Assembly: GCA_003254885.1 (NCBI GenBank)
Contig: QANT01009022.1
Location: forward strand, 1 to 64,000
Reading direction: 5' to 3'
Length of the DNA stretch: 64,000 nt
Source of the DNA: Purshia tridentata
Lineage: Eukaryota > Streptophyta > Magnoliopsida > Rosales > Rosaceae
The notes under the pieces are model-generated. The model made no database searches. It was not told the origin of the DNA and was given only the letters and a program-made list of their open reading frames with translations. How positions within the stretch are numbered: position 1 is the first letter of the stretch; each line of letters begins with the position of its first letter. Shown piece by piece: positions 43,016 through 56,034 of this stretch. Position numbers and translations under genes: made by a program.

Positions 43016-45075
43016 TATGGTTTCAGTAATTATTTTATCTTCTTGTCGACATGGATTGAATGTCTATGGGTTTTTATGAAGGGTTTCCTTCAAATTTAGT
43101 AGCTAAATTTTAACCTATGTTTTAATTTGGCATCTGAACTTTAATTTTTCTCAATTGCATACGTAAAGATTTATTTTGTTTTTTAAAAGTACTCAATTGA
43201 ATTAATATTAATATTGTTAACATAATGTTAAGGGCAATATGGTCACTTTAAACATTAATTTTACTTTTACATGTTTAGAAAATAGTTCATAATCATTTTA
43301 TATTCCACTCTAAAACCTTACTCTCAGATAGCCAAACCAGAGATAACAACTGCCACGTTGACCATCTAACCTTAAAATGAATTACCAAGCTCCAGTAACT
43401 CACTTCTAGAACTAAATAATCAATGTTAAAATTGAATTTTATTTTTAATGCCTAATTGGATCATAAATGAATTATCGGCACATAACAGAAAAATTGATAA
43501 ACTAAATAAATATTTAAAATAAAATCAACCCTAAATTACAGAGTCAAGTGTAATCTTGAAAGACATTTTTAAAAATTAAAGAGCCAAGATAAATAAAAAA
43601 AAACATTTTTTACAAAAATAAATTACGAAATAAGATTATAATATTCGACTTCTATGAGGGCATTGCCATATCTTCACCAATGATGCCTCCTCAATTCAAC
43701 TACTCTGCAAAATGAACCTCCTACACCATGAAATGATATACCAGGTCACATGACAAATCTGGTAAGCTATAATGAAACTTGCTCATACACAACCACATAC
43801 TAATACAACACAACATAAACAATGCTAAAGGTTAATCGTAGTCAAATATAACCACAAGAAAGGTCATGAACACATTACAAACCAAGCATGCATATAAAGC
43901 ATACATGAACAAGGTGCAGTAGAATATAAGTACATACAGTACAATCGGGCAACAAAAATACCATCCCTAACCCAAAAGACTAAATTGCGTTACGATATAA
44001 ACCCATGCACTGATCGACCATACCCCATAAGCTAAACTCTCAATCGGACAAATTGACTAGCTCGTCTTATAAATTCATTATAGAAGTTTAGGAGATCAAA
44101 ACTCAAGATTATGAAAAAACAATCCTTTATTCTCAAGTCATAACATAGGAGCACCAAGAACAATAAAACTTTGTACTTTAAACATAAACATGGTATAACA
44201 ACACATGTTAAATCTAATAGGTGCAATCACAACCTATAAGCAGCCTAATCGTTTGTATCTGTTACCAGAAATCCAAGACAACTCTGTTGATCTCATCATA
44301 CTAGAAAGTCGACAAGGATCCCTGTTGAGTAGACCTGTGGGACAAAGCATGCTCTCCATTATTCTGATCATACCATAAATCTTTTCACTCAAGAATGTGT
44401 GTTCAAAATATTATTTGTCTTTATTACCAAGTATTTAATTAATTAATTCAATTATGAACTCTATTTATATCAAGTAAAATATACGTCAAATCAATTAACA
44501 ATTTGTGTGAAAGCTCTAGAGTGTGCCCTAATTCACTTTAATAATTCAGCAAAAGCAGACATTCAAACTTTAATCTAGGCAAATGCTCTAATCCCTAAGT
44601 TAATTATAAAATCATAACCTAGAGGGCTAAGCTCAGACAAGCCTAAAAGAAGATGACTAGAGGTTAAATTTAATAATGTGAGATTTCTAAAAGAAACCCT
44701 ATCAAATTAGAATCAAATAAACTAAAAGTAATTACTAATCAAATTAATTATATATACTAATTAGAGTGCTTAGGAGAGGATACTGATCCACCTTCTAGAA
44801 TAGACAAAAGAGAAAGTGAGATTTGAAAAATAATAAAAATGTCCAAACATGAAACACCAACACGTATGAAACCTAATTTTTATTAATGGCATTTGAGTAA
44901 AATGCTCACAATTAGTATGCAACCTTTTAAAGGCTAGAATTTGAGTGGGGGCCATGTCCCCTTAGTCCTCACGTGGCTGATCACATGTTACTTTGTTTTT
45001 TAACAATTTTACTGCATATTCTTGCTGTGAATTCCCATTAACAAAACAAGTTAGAGTGATCCCATTAATGTACTT
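43016..45075. other. Upstream part of duplication unit A
   Basis: This stretch pairs with 56035-59062. No gene is seen. 43320-44080 corresponds to the LTR-like stretch at 56400-57260. Shared landmarks include CCTAGTCCTCACGTGGCTGA-like text near 44965 (58304 in B) and the terminal AAACAAGTTAGAGTGAT near 45046. Confidence 0.6.
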
Positions 45076-45138
45076 CTAGAATTGATTTTTTTTTTTTTTT
45101 TTTTTTTTAATTTTTTTTTTTTTTTTTGCCAAAAGACA

Positions 45139-45419
45139 TTTTTGGTCCATATACTATATACGAGTTACACTTTGGTTCCCGTCATTTCAATTTATAATTT
45201 TTAAGCCGTGTTTCCATTAATGACGTAATTGGTCCAATTCGTCAAAATTGAGAAAAAAATGACAATGTGGCACCACCTGATTGGATCTGAAGTAGAAAAT
45301 TTTGACGGATTGAACATGATTACGACGTTAATAGAAAACACGGTCTTAAAAAAATGTAAATTGAAATGAAGATGACCAAAGTGGGACTCATCCATAATAC
45401 ATGAATCAAAGTGGTTTTT
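45139..45419. mobile_element. MITE with long (about 110 bp) terminal inverted repeats
   Basis: The left arm (TTGGTCCATATACTATATACGAG..., ACACTTTGG, TCATTTCAATTTATA, CCGTGTTTCCATTAA, ending GTCAAAATT) is inverted in the right arm (ending at about 45419) at roughly 75-80% identity. The two arms nearly meet at about 45260-45290. A left arm of the same element follows copy B at the matching place (59090-59210), so it was in place before the duplication. Confidence 0.75.
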
Positions 45420-46600
45420 TTGTTTTTGTTTTTGTATTTTTTTCAAAACTATTTCATGCCTCCATCTAAAAAAAGAAACTTGGAAGCTCATCAAAACATC
45501 AACAAATAGATAGACAAAGCACTCAAATTAATTCCATAATACAAAAAAGCAACCTGAATGTTACATGGACAAAGCATAGCTCGATCAAATAATTTATATG
45601 GACATGTCATTTCAATTTGGTATATATGTGACTTAAGTTTAATTAATATTATCTTCCTCAAAACTATGTTCTTCAGAGAATTAAGTAGGTGTCATTACTC
45701 TTTTACATGGCATGGTTTTTTTTAACTTTTTTAAAATTTTTAATTTTATCAAAGATACTTTATTAAAGCAAGCTAAGAAGCCATACAATCTGCTAGAAAT
45801 TGGGTTTCAAGCCACGAAGGAGCTGAACCCACCCAGCAATTACAAAAACTTTAAATGGCATGCATGGAGGTAATTAATAAGATAGCTGTGATTTAAATGA
45901 AAATACAAATATGGTCAGGATAGGATGTCCAAGGTTCATGCAGTTGATCCAAAGTTGGGTCGTACAACTGTAAACTGTTGTGGTAGGTAGTAGCTAATTT
46001 TATTGTCCTTATTTTTGGTATTATTGTTACACAAATTTGGATTGGTGGTGGGTTAGACACACACACAATGAACACAAGATGTATAGTAGTTCACCACAAT
46101 CCACATGATTAGGCTATGTCCACTTGATCTTTAAGTTCTCATTATGAATAAATATGTTATATTGTACGAAGAGAGCAAAAGAGCTGTAGGGCGAATAAGA
46201 ACTAGGTTTAAAGATGAGAGAGTGAAGATATTAAGGAGAGATGGGAGAGATGAGAGAGAGAGGAATCACAATCTGTAACAAGTGTTCAGAAATTGAGTGA
46301 TGATGGCCAAGTAATGAACACGTGTAATCATCACATGGTGACACCCTTCTCTTCCCTTGTTCACTACGCCCACCAAAGTGCTAAGTACACCCATCCTTAC
46401 TTGCTAAGTGTACCCACCCCAAAGCCTATACCTACTACTAAACCCATTGCTAATTGATTAATTGGAATATTGGGAAAAGAAAATTAAATAAGAAAATGGC
46501 AACTTTAATGCAAAAAAGAAAAAACTTTTAGGTTTATATAGTATTTAAATGGGTACAAATAGCCTTATTAAATCAAGGGTAGTTGGCCTTTTGAATATGA
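45420..46600. other. Spacer between the two LNK2 units
   Basis: No gene recognised. 45730-45860 holds a T-rich start and TTTATTAAAGCAAGC...AGCTGAACCCACCCAGC text typical of a dispersed plant repeat of unknown class. 46180-46260 is GA-rich. Confidence 0.4.
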
Positions 46601-46609
46601 TCTTGCAAG

Positions 46610-47052
46610 TTGAACTCATGATTACATACATAGTAGCCCAACCAACAGATTTGGCCATTTACCAATCTCCCAAGACTATGGCTCCAACCCTTCATACATA
46701 AGCAAAGTACTACTCACATATATGGCCTTAAACATGTTTTAAGGATACGGACCAGTCAATCTTTAGACAGTTGACACATACATAACTACCTATACTGAAC
46801 ATAGTCTTGAAACATGCATGGATGCATGCAATTGGATTTTATAGAGCAGCTTGATTGCATAGAATACTCCCCATGGGTAATGTTGTCTGAAGCTCCATGG
46901 CCACACTTGATTGAAGATGGTAGTTGGCTGACAATGAACGAAAATCTCCACATTACCAGTAAATCCGTACAGCCATGCAGTATTAAATTATACATAGACA
47001 TGGGTGAGATAGAGAAAGGAATTACCCTTGTAGAATTCTGATACACATATGT
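46610..47052 (-). other. 3' UTR/flank of LNK2 copy B
   Basis: Aligns with 30715-31091 downstream of copy A, with small insertions and deletions. It marks the left end of duplication unit B. Confidence 0.55.
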
Positions 47053-50000
47053 TCACTGAGAGGCTTCAACCTCCATAGTTTCCCCATCTCCTGGCCCATT
47101 GTTAGATGCATTTTCTGAGTTATCCATGCAAGGACTATTTCTAAACTGGTCAGATGACTGGGGCTCACCCAGTTGGCAACACTTTTCAGATTCATGGTGA
47201 GGAAAACTCTGTTTTTTATTCAAACTGTCAGGCAAGCATCCATTCGACAAGTTCAGAGAGCCAGCTGTTTTGCGTTCGTGTGGAAGCTTGGTAGAAATAG
47301 GTGATTCAGGTGGATCAGAAAGTTTTCCTGATTCCAAAGGCCTATGGAAGAGCAAATGAGCCACAGTTCGGTCTATGGGATTGGTCTCTGTTTCCACATC
47401 TGGCATCCGAGCATAGCTGCAATAGCATAAGATTAATGGGAAAATGAGTGAACAAACAATCATGCAGACAAGATGGTTCCTAGAATACCCCTAACCCAAA
47501 TATAAAATCGATCCATAGTTTGTACACCACAAATATGGAGGGAAAAAAATCATAACTTCCAACAAGATATGGTTTCTCAAGTATAATCAAGGAGATATAA
47601 TCATTAAAGGTGATAACAAGGTGTGCATGAAGAGCTAGAGTAGCAGTGAGTGTATGTAGAAATTGATAAATGAAGAAAATTAGGCAGCATGAGATAGTTC
47701 TCCAATTTACTCTAGAGGAATGGGAAGGAGGATTGAGTAGCCTCCCCACCTACTTTATGTCACTCTTTGGGTACCCGTTAGGGTGACTAGGGTTGAAAAG
47801 TTGATGAGGAATTTCTTTTGGGAAGGTTGGGATGCAATTGGTAATTTAAAGACTTGGGAATACTGCTCTGTTAGGAAAATCTTTGTGGTGGCTCCCCCTG
47901 TACAACATTCACTGGTGTACTCTTATTAGGAGAAAGCATGGGTTACATTCAAATGGTTGGAATTCCCGTATAGTGGATGGATGTCAGTTCCCTAGGATTC
48001 ATTTTGCAGGGTTATCCTCAATTTTTTTCTCCAAAGTTTGTGGTGGGGAATGAGTTTAAAATTCATTTTTGTGGGGTGGGTCTTGTGGCTCTAGTGGTAA
48101 TGAGTATTTAACCCCACCTAAGGTCTGAGTTCAAATCTCCCCCTCCCATTTGGCCTCCTACTTTGTAGCTAAAATCTGTATCTCATTATTCAAATTCCTT
48201 CGGAAACTTAAATCCCACAAGAAGGTGTAATAGAAGTTATGGAAGAGATGTGTTTGTTATGGCTCAAAGCTATTTGGTACAAATCGGAAAACAAATTTTG
48301 GAAAGACGACTCGAAAAGCCAAATATCTCCCAAAACCAATTATATTTCTACTATCAACAACGAATTTCAACAAATAAGAAAAGGAAGGATAACCCTCAAA
48401 AATTTATTTGGAAGAACATCGAAATGAACCTCTCTGTACAATCAGGGAATGGGAATCCCACCAAATAGAATGGACTCCGTACTTACTCCTAACAATTCCA
48501 CACAACATGGAATTTCGCTCATATAAAAATTTGTACACCCATTTGCCTACTAATGCCCTATTTCTTTTTTAAAATTTTAAAGAACTAACCCACCTTTCGC
48601 CATTGGTTTCTGTACAAAAGCCTAACTGGTTAAATGACCTTTTAAAGAACTAACCCCCCTAAAGAACTAAAGAACTAATCCACAAATTTTAAAGAACTAA
48701 CCCTCCAAAAAGGAAGTCTCGTTAATTTTTCTAAATTGCTAGTCTTCACCGTTATTAGTAATCAAAAAGAGTTCCCAACATGTTCAAACTAAACTTTCAA
48801 CAAGCTCATGACAGTTACACAGAGATCATTTTCATTTATAGAAAGATAACTTACAACAAGTTGAACATGGATTCTATAGAGTTCTATAACCTAAGATGAC
48901 TATTTCTTGTTTTCTTTTCTGATTATTATAAGTAACTATTATATTTAGAGTTTCTGAGGGTGTATACTCCATGCAGGCAATTAGCATGCATAGGATACCA
49001 ACCTAGGCTGAAATGAAAAAGCAGCAAATCCATAACCAGAAAATAATTTGTACCTGTTACGACTATTGATTTCCTCCTTTGCAATGACTTCATGCTCATC
49101 CTTGCTACTTTTGTTGGAAGTGCTGTTATCACTAGCATAATGCCTTTGCATTGCATTTTGAGCCAACCGGAACAAGCTATCCCGAATGCATAGTCTTATT
49201 TTGATGTCCAACTGTAGTAAAACATTGTTTTGGCATTGTAACTATGTCCAATTTACCTTACCAGGAAAATAATCCACTTTCAAGCTGCATACCTTTGAAA
49301 TAATATCTTGAAGCCTGTAGAGTATCGTATCCTCCGCTGAGTAACCATCAACTGCTGCAGAAATTGTACTGGAATCATCTTGTTCTACAGGTGAGTTTGG
49401 ATCCAGAGAAGGAATAGTGCTTAAATCTTCAACTTCCAGATCAGCTCTGTCAAACCGAATTTGATTTTCTTCAGGACATTTTTGAGTGGTAGACTGATTG
49501 GTACAAGAGATTTGATGACTAAATTGTTGCTGTTGTTTCTGAATGGCAAGCATTGCCTGCAGTTGCTGCCGCCTCCTTAACTTTTCAATTTTTTCTTGAG
49601 GAGTCATGGTCAGAGGCTTCGCAGAAGTATCTGCTGACTTGTTTATGGGGTTTGCATTTCCACGAGAAACTCCATAACTGGAAACTAAACGTTGATGCTT
49701 ATATTCCCCAGGCTGAATGTGAGACAGCACAGGCGCAGCATGGTATGGATTAGTGAGGGTCCCATACATAGGCAGGGCCACAAATTGATTTGAGACATGC
49801 TGGTATGGAAAAGACTCAGATCCTTGAAGCTGTCTCTTCTGACTGAGAAGTGAAGAGGGAGAAGATTGTACCATGAGGCATGGCAATTGGTTCTCAAATT
49901 GACCGGAAGGATTTCTTGATGAAGACCAATTACCATAAACATCTTGCAGTGGTTTTCCCTCATTTTTTTCTACCAACTGTTTACGACTCCTCAGAAGTTT

Positions 50001-53000
50001 TCTCGGCCTAGAAACCTGTGCATATGAAGCAAAAAACACTACAACTCAATTTGAAAGATATGAATAAATACAAAACTAAAGCTTTAAATTTGAAATTGTA
50101 ATCAATAAAGATTTTCTTCACTAAACAGAACTATGGAGAAAAAGAAAAATATTCTAGTTATTACATGCCCATGAATCTGTATAATCACAATGATCATGAC
50201 ATTTCATGTATATGCACAAGCACATGAAGGAAAAACAAATTTTTAATCATGACAAATAGAGTTTCAACATAATAATTATTCAGCCTACATTTGTAAAGAA
50301 AAATCTGGCAAGAGCCCAATATACTATGTAAACAACCACTACTTTTGGTAAAGACTAGTATTACTGATCTTCACGTAGTGGGTGCTGTCCCTTTTATAAT
50401 TTACTTTTAATGTTGATTGATGACTCTCTTCGAGTATAAGTAATTTCTTAGTACTACCACACACACCCTATAATTATTTAAAAGCAGGCTCTTTGGATAA
50501 CACTAGATGTACATAGAAAAGATTAAAATCCTTAATACATGGTAAGTAGAAAATTGGTGGCACTCCAATCACCATCGGACTCTAGATTTTTAAAGGGAAA
50601 ACCGGGAAGAACCTGACATACTAGGAAATAAACCAATACGTTGATTAAAGATTATATTTATGTTTTCAATCAAATATGATCTCTACAGGTAAGGATGCAA
50701 CCCTTTTATAATTACTTACTAATTACTCTTCCTCCCTAAACAAAATTTTATTGCAGAACATTGATAACTCTTTCACATTTTAAGGTAACTTCTTAGTATT
50801 CCCCTACCCTAAATATTAATTTTTAAACAATAAAAAAAACTATTTGACTTTTTATTAAATTCCATCTTTATAAGTATGGATGCATCCCTTTTATAATTTA
50901 CTTACTACTCTTCCTCCCTACACAAAATTTTATTGCAAAACATTGGAAACTCTTTTCACATTTTGAAGTAATTTCTTAGCATTTCCATATCCTAAATGTT
51001 ACTTTAAAAATAAATAAAAAAAGCTATTTGATTTTTTATTAAATTCCATAAATGTTTTGCATCATCATTGGACTGAGACCTGCCAGAGCATCAGAGAGTG
51101 AGGGAGAGTACCTTACAAGCAATTTCATTTGGGGTAGAAGAATTTGCAGAAGCTAGGTAAGAATTTGTAACAGTGGTCTTTCCAATGTCCAAACCTGTCT
51201 GAAAGTCAAATCAAAATAATTTGGTTTCTTGGTATACTTAATTACGTGAAAAACATAAAGTGCTCTAGACTGATCATGTTGCAAATTAACTCATAGTACC
51301 TGCTCCTTTTCCATGGGCTTTCTTTTACCTCTAGAGTATTCTCCATGATCAAGAGTTGCATGAGCATTCTGCAGACTGTGAGATGCAGTATAATCCATCT
51401 TCCCATAGCCAGGGGTAATTGATTGGTCATCTTGCTGCAAATTTTCTGTTTTAATTTCCAAATGTTCAGATGCACTCTGTAGTGCTTGTGACCGGGAACT
51501 TGGTGAGTCTGAAGATAAAGGAAAGGCTTTGGTTGGACTGTTAGTTGCATCTCTAGAAGAAGACCATAGCTCATCAGCACTACCAAGATTTACATGGCCA
51601 AATATAGCGTCATCATTGCTGCAAAATCATCACTTGTGAGAATATTGAGTCAGATGGATACCATTTTATTTTTTTGAAAAAAAAAAACACAAAGTAAAAT
51701 AAGCTATGGAAAAGGAAAGAGTAACCAGAATCAGAATCTATTCATACTTCATGGTTTTGAAATTGAAAAAAAATATGGTATTTAAATTTATTGTATCAGG
51801 TGTAATTTTTTTATAGTCGCATACTAGGTGTACTTCATAGTACAATAGGTTACAAATTCTAAAAACCAGACAATATTTCAGTAATTTTAATTTTTATTAT
51901 AGAGACTTCTTTGAAAATGATTGTTAGGAAACTATACAATATGATTTCTTTAATTGGGATATTTTAAATATTATTCTAGCTTTTCAAGTTCTGAAAAGAA
52001 AGAAAATGAGATGCAATTTCATGCAATAGCAAACGTTACATATATCAGACTGTTCAAAAAGAATATGCTTCATTAACATAAAAAGAGGAATGATGTCATT
52101 ATTGTAAATTACCTCAAAATTCGATCAAGATCATCAAAACTTCCTATGGTAGACCAGCCATAGTCAGCAAAATCACCCTGTTCTTGACCTTCATTGGAAA
52201 TTTGAAAAATTTCAGCATCTGTTTTAAGTTGATTTGCCTCATCTGTTACAAAGTCAATTATCATTAAAGATAGAATCTTATAATAAATCATGCATACTCC
52301 ATCACATACCCAAAAAAGAGTGTGTAGGTGAGTTTACATGCAAGCACAAGTTATGTTGGTTAGCTTATCACACAGCCAATTAGTGTTATTAAGCTTCCTC
52401 ATCATTTTGATACTGACCAAAATTTCCTCAAATTTAATTGATTACAAGTTAATATTTCACCTTCTGAAAACTTGCAAGTTGAAAGACCTTATTGAAAATG
52501 AAAACCTTAAAAGACTTACCCATCTCTTCCACTTTCCAGAAAAACAGCACACCAAATTAATATTGATGATACAGACATTACCATTATGATTTTATGTAGC
52601 ATATATGCTACCAACACCCACCAAATAAAAATATTATATTAAATAATTGAGCCATACATCTCCCATCCTAATATATGTTGGTTGTTTGAGGATTTCAAGT
52701 GTTCCAGTCAATTTAACAAGTGAGTCAAACCTGAAGAAAATCCCCAATAACAACAAAACCCAATCACTCTAATGAGAAAAAAAGACAGTTTTTTTTTTCC
52801 TATTTGTCCCAATTTGATCACATCAAACATATATGCAATGATGGATGTTCCAGTAAAGAACAATAGCTGATTCCAAAGATGGACTAAGATAAAAACAAAG
52901 ACAACTAAATTCCAAGGTAAGAATATGGAGCTGAGATGTCAAGAGTCAATTTTTAATTGGAAACAATAAAACAAAACCATAGCCCCAAGGGAAAAAAGAA

Positions 53001-55184
53001 GAAGTTGATTTTCATCAACAACCCAAAATGGGAACGGTTTACCTGACATTAGATTACCAATACCTTCAGTGTGTGTGTTCTTATGGCAGTGTGTTAATGC
53101 TTATTTCAAACAATATTTATCCAAAATAAAATGGTTGTTTTATCCAACAAACAAATTTTCAACCACTAGTGACTAACCAAAGTTGGTAATTTCAGTTAAG
53201 TTGTCAGATGCTTCAGTACCCAGGCATTGCTGTTCAGTTTTGGCAAAACTTGGTAAAGATGAATCAGGCCATGAGTCTGTCCGAAATCCAGAAGTAGAAA
53301 TTCCTTCACTGGTCTCTAAGTTGGAAATGCTTTGCGGTTTTCTGACATGCAAATCAATTTTAGCCCCGGGTGTCTTTTGCTCAGTAGGCTTGGTGGTATC
53401 AGATTCTTGGTACCATTCCTTCTTGTTGTGATAATCATCACTTGCCTCGGGATAAGGCACAATATGGTCATCACTCTCACCTGCCTCACCCCATATTATG
53501 TTTGCCAGCTGAAAAGCACACCATATCATTAAACATTACCATGAGACATGAGAAGAACGATAATCAAAGAACTATCAGCGAGAAGTTGATATAAAAATAT
53601 TTAAAAAATCATTAAATTACAGATATCTCTGTCAGCTTAGTAGTGTATGACTACTCGAGATTGTGTACATACGAGAGAGAGAGAGAGAGAGAGAATCAAA
53701 CATTGCATGAGGATTAATGCACGCTGGAACCAAATACTATTTAAAAAATGGTTCATTAATTAATAATTACATAAATTTTATTGAATAACCAACCCACCAG
53801 AAACCATGTATAACCAACCCAACCCAATTAACATCAAGCAAGGAGGCTGGGGTTTGCCGGTTGGGCTTGCGCTCAAATGACAATTAAAATAAAGAATATT
53901 TACATATAATAGAGAAGTTTTTAAATTTTGGCCACTGCATGTCGGTATAGATTGTGTTTTCTTCTTCTAATAAGAGTGGATATAGGCTGTTTGAGCCAAT
54001 ATCATCAAAGCAAGCAGCAGACTCAAATACTTTGTTTCAGATGTTACTAAAACAAAAAGTTCTGACCATATTGGACACCAGCAGATTTTCAAGACTAAAA
54101 CAGCATAACTCAAACACACTCGTATGGAAATCATACTCATTAGACTGTTTTCTAGGCATATGTAAAACCTACTCCCCTTTCTCTTCACAAGAATATGCCA
54201 ATTCCGCAGTTCTGCACACAGCTTCCATAATTTTCAGTGTACTTAGGCATTCTGTAACTAGCAGTCTAGCATAGTGTGCATCATATATTTCAAGACTAAG
54301 ATTGCATTACAACATGTTTTGGATTACACATACACTACAGTTTATAGCTTTCCTCACACCTTCACTCACATCTTATCTTGTCACAGTATAGAAACCATAA
54401 AGAAACACAATTTTTATTAGAACTCTAAAGAACCCAAAGCTCAATTTCACCTCTCTAATTATACTTAGTGCAATCTATCCAAAATTTCAACATCATTCCC
54501 AAAATGTTGTTTCTCCGGTCTTCAAATCTTTGTATAGAATCCCTGTTCAGCTCGAATCTTGTTTCTTACATTGCTTTCACTCCACGAACGAACTCTTCCC
54601 TGCATCATGTAAACTCACTTATCCCCTACTTTTGTACGACCATGCACAATATACTCGCTCAAATAAAACAGTTATTTGCCATTCCTAACACCTTAATGGT
54701 AAAACAAGCACTCCCTCAGTTCAACGAGTAACCACCTCCTTAACTCTTCATTCCCTCTGTTCAAAAAACCTTTTCACTAGTTAATGGAATTATACAATTA
54801 ATGATTTATAATATTAATAAACTTATTTTGGGCATTTTACAGGAATTCATAATTTACTGATACACATCTTTTCATGTTTCTCCCATTCGCTAAACTGTAA
54901 CAAAAATTCAAGATGTATAACACAATTTACTCATCTAATTCATCAACAAAGAACACATAATTCACCTAAGAATATTTATCAAACAAAATATAATCAATCC
55001 AAACATTAACAGCAAGGCCAATTCATGTCTTCAGCTGAAAAATTCACAATTTTCAACATTTCACATTCAAACCATCAAGTAAAACCTACTATAAATATAT
55101 ATTTTATTATTTAATCATGAAAAAGTACAGTAAGAAGAAGAAGAAGAAGAAGTGGCATACTTCTTGGTCGTCCCAATCAAACAT
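47053..55184 (-). CDS. LNK2: LNK2-like clock coactivator, copy B, complete, 8 coding exons
   Basis: Second, head-to-tail copy. Exons on the minus strand: 55184-55161 (MFDWDDQE), 53508-53178, 52242-52113, 51618-51300, 51198-51112, 50015-49293, 49211-49054, 47416-47053. Seven of the eight exons have exactly the same length as in copy A; all phases close, giving 711 aa. Exon 6 begins VSRPRKLLRSRKQLVEKNEG; a second in-phase acceptor at 49976 would omit 13 residues and corresponds to the only one left in copy A. Family blocks are kept: LANIIWGEAGESDDHIVPYP, GSFDDLDRILR, RRRQQLQAMLAIQKQQQQ, RLQDIISKLDIKIRLCIRDS followed by LFRLAQNAMQRH, and YARMPDVETETNPIDRTVAH. In exon 2 about three quarters of residues match copy A, mainly outside these blocks. 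Two LNK2 genes with possible division of roles are plausible; expression is unknown. Confidence 0.9.
47745..48065 (+). mobile_element. LINE ORF2 fragment in LNK2-B intron 7
   Basis: The plus strand reads, with interruptions, VEKLMRNFFWEGWDAIGNLK and a later VVGNEFKIHFWG-like turn, typical of the ORF2 stretch after the RT core. The same intron of copy A is about 1 kb shorter and has no such text, so it was inserted after the duplication (or lost in A). Confidence 0.65.
48068..48200 (+). mobile_element. SINE-like tRNA-related segment
   Basis: GTGGCTCTAGTGGTAATGAG resembles a Pol III A box, and GAGTTCAAATCTCCCCCTCC a B box, about 35 bases apart. It directly follows the LINE fragment. No clean target duplication was read, so the call is tentative. 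48200-48800 is AT-rich with short repeats of AAAGAACTAA(C/T)CC around 48580-48705. Confidence 0.45.
53676..53695. repeat. (GA)n microsatellite in LNK2-B intron 1
   Basis: A GA run; related, shorter GA-rich runs are at the matching place in copy A (about 39832-39850) and in the relic copy C (59664-59682). Confidence 0.8.
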
Positions 55185-55205
55185 CTTTGATAAAGCCACA
55201 GGAAA

Positions 55206-55295
55206 TCACAAAACCGAAGTCAAATTCAGAGACGCAAACAGAGGTTGGTGCACGCATCGCAAGAATTCCCCAAAAAAAATATACAGAGAAAGCAT
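55206..55295 (-). promoter_or_regulatory. Conserved 29-codon upstream ORF of LNK2-B
   Basis: The counterpart of 42473-42562: MLSLYIFFGEFLRCVHQ...LFASLNLTSVL, ending in TGA 21 bases before the start codon. There are no gaps against copy A and about six residue changes. Confidence 0.45.
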
Positions 55296-55400
55296 CAAGC
55301 TTAAAACATGGAGAGCCCTTGAAGTAAGAGAGAGACAGACAAGCCAAAACAGATATCAGAGAGTAAAGCCAGTCAGAGAGAAGAGGGTTGGGTTTGGAGC

Positions 55401-55418
55401 CTCACGTGACGTCACGTG
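55401..55418. promoter_or_regulatory. 18-bp palindrome with two G-boxes, LNK2-B promoter
   Basis: TCACGTGACGTCACGTGA, identical to copy A. It lies 217 bases upstream of the start codon because the GA/GGTTG expansion of copy A is missing here. A third CACGTG lies at 55446-55451. Confidence 0.75.
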
Positions 55419-55654
55419 AATTAAGAGAATGGTGGATTTTGGTGACACGTGTTATGGGCGCGTATCTAAAGTCGTGGTTTGGAGAGAAGCGATCCATTGC
55501 TGCAACGTGATTGGGCGGAGCCGTAGCTTTCAATTTCATTTGGTTTTTTATTATTATTTTTTTGTTGAGAAGGATCTGGTTCATGGTGAAGAATGCGTTA
55601 GAGGTCGCTTTCCCGAGTTGGGCTGGGTTCGACTGAAGCCACCAATCTTGGTGG

Positions 55655-56034
55655 TTTATAACTTTTACTTTCATTGTAATATGCAGACTCTTGTTGAACT
55701 TGATTGCTTTTAATTATTCATTTATGCTTGTTGAGTTTGTATTTGTAAATTCATAAAATATTGTTGGTTTTTTAGATTATATTGTAACTTTTTTTGATTA
55801 CTTGATTACTTGATTTGTTGATTATATATGAATTTTTTACGGTAAAAATGTTATAAATGTTATAAATAAGCACATGAATTATAAGTATATTGTAAATAGG
55901 CTGGCCGCTTTTGTCCAACCAACCCGCTCACCCGCTTCAGCAAAACTCATTTAACCTACCTAATTAATGGGTGGTTTGGGTTTTCGTTTCTTAGGCCCAC
56001 TAGTAACCCAAACTCACTCAATGCCCAGCCCTAG
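55655..56034. mobile_element. Copy-B-specific insertion upstream of LNK2-B, possibly a MITE
   Basis: Copy A reads directly from GAAGCCACAAATTTTGTCCA to GGTATGGTTTCAGTAATTAT; copy B has about 380 extra bases between the matching points. The right end (AATGCCCAGCCCTA) resembles a hAT-type terminus, but the left terminus is not clear. Confidence 0.45.

Noticed and set aside
55402-55713. Frames of 90-94 codons on both strands upstream of LNK2-B
   Set aside because: They fall in the GC-richer promoter block that is shared with copy A; the frames are not kept in both copies.
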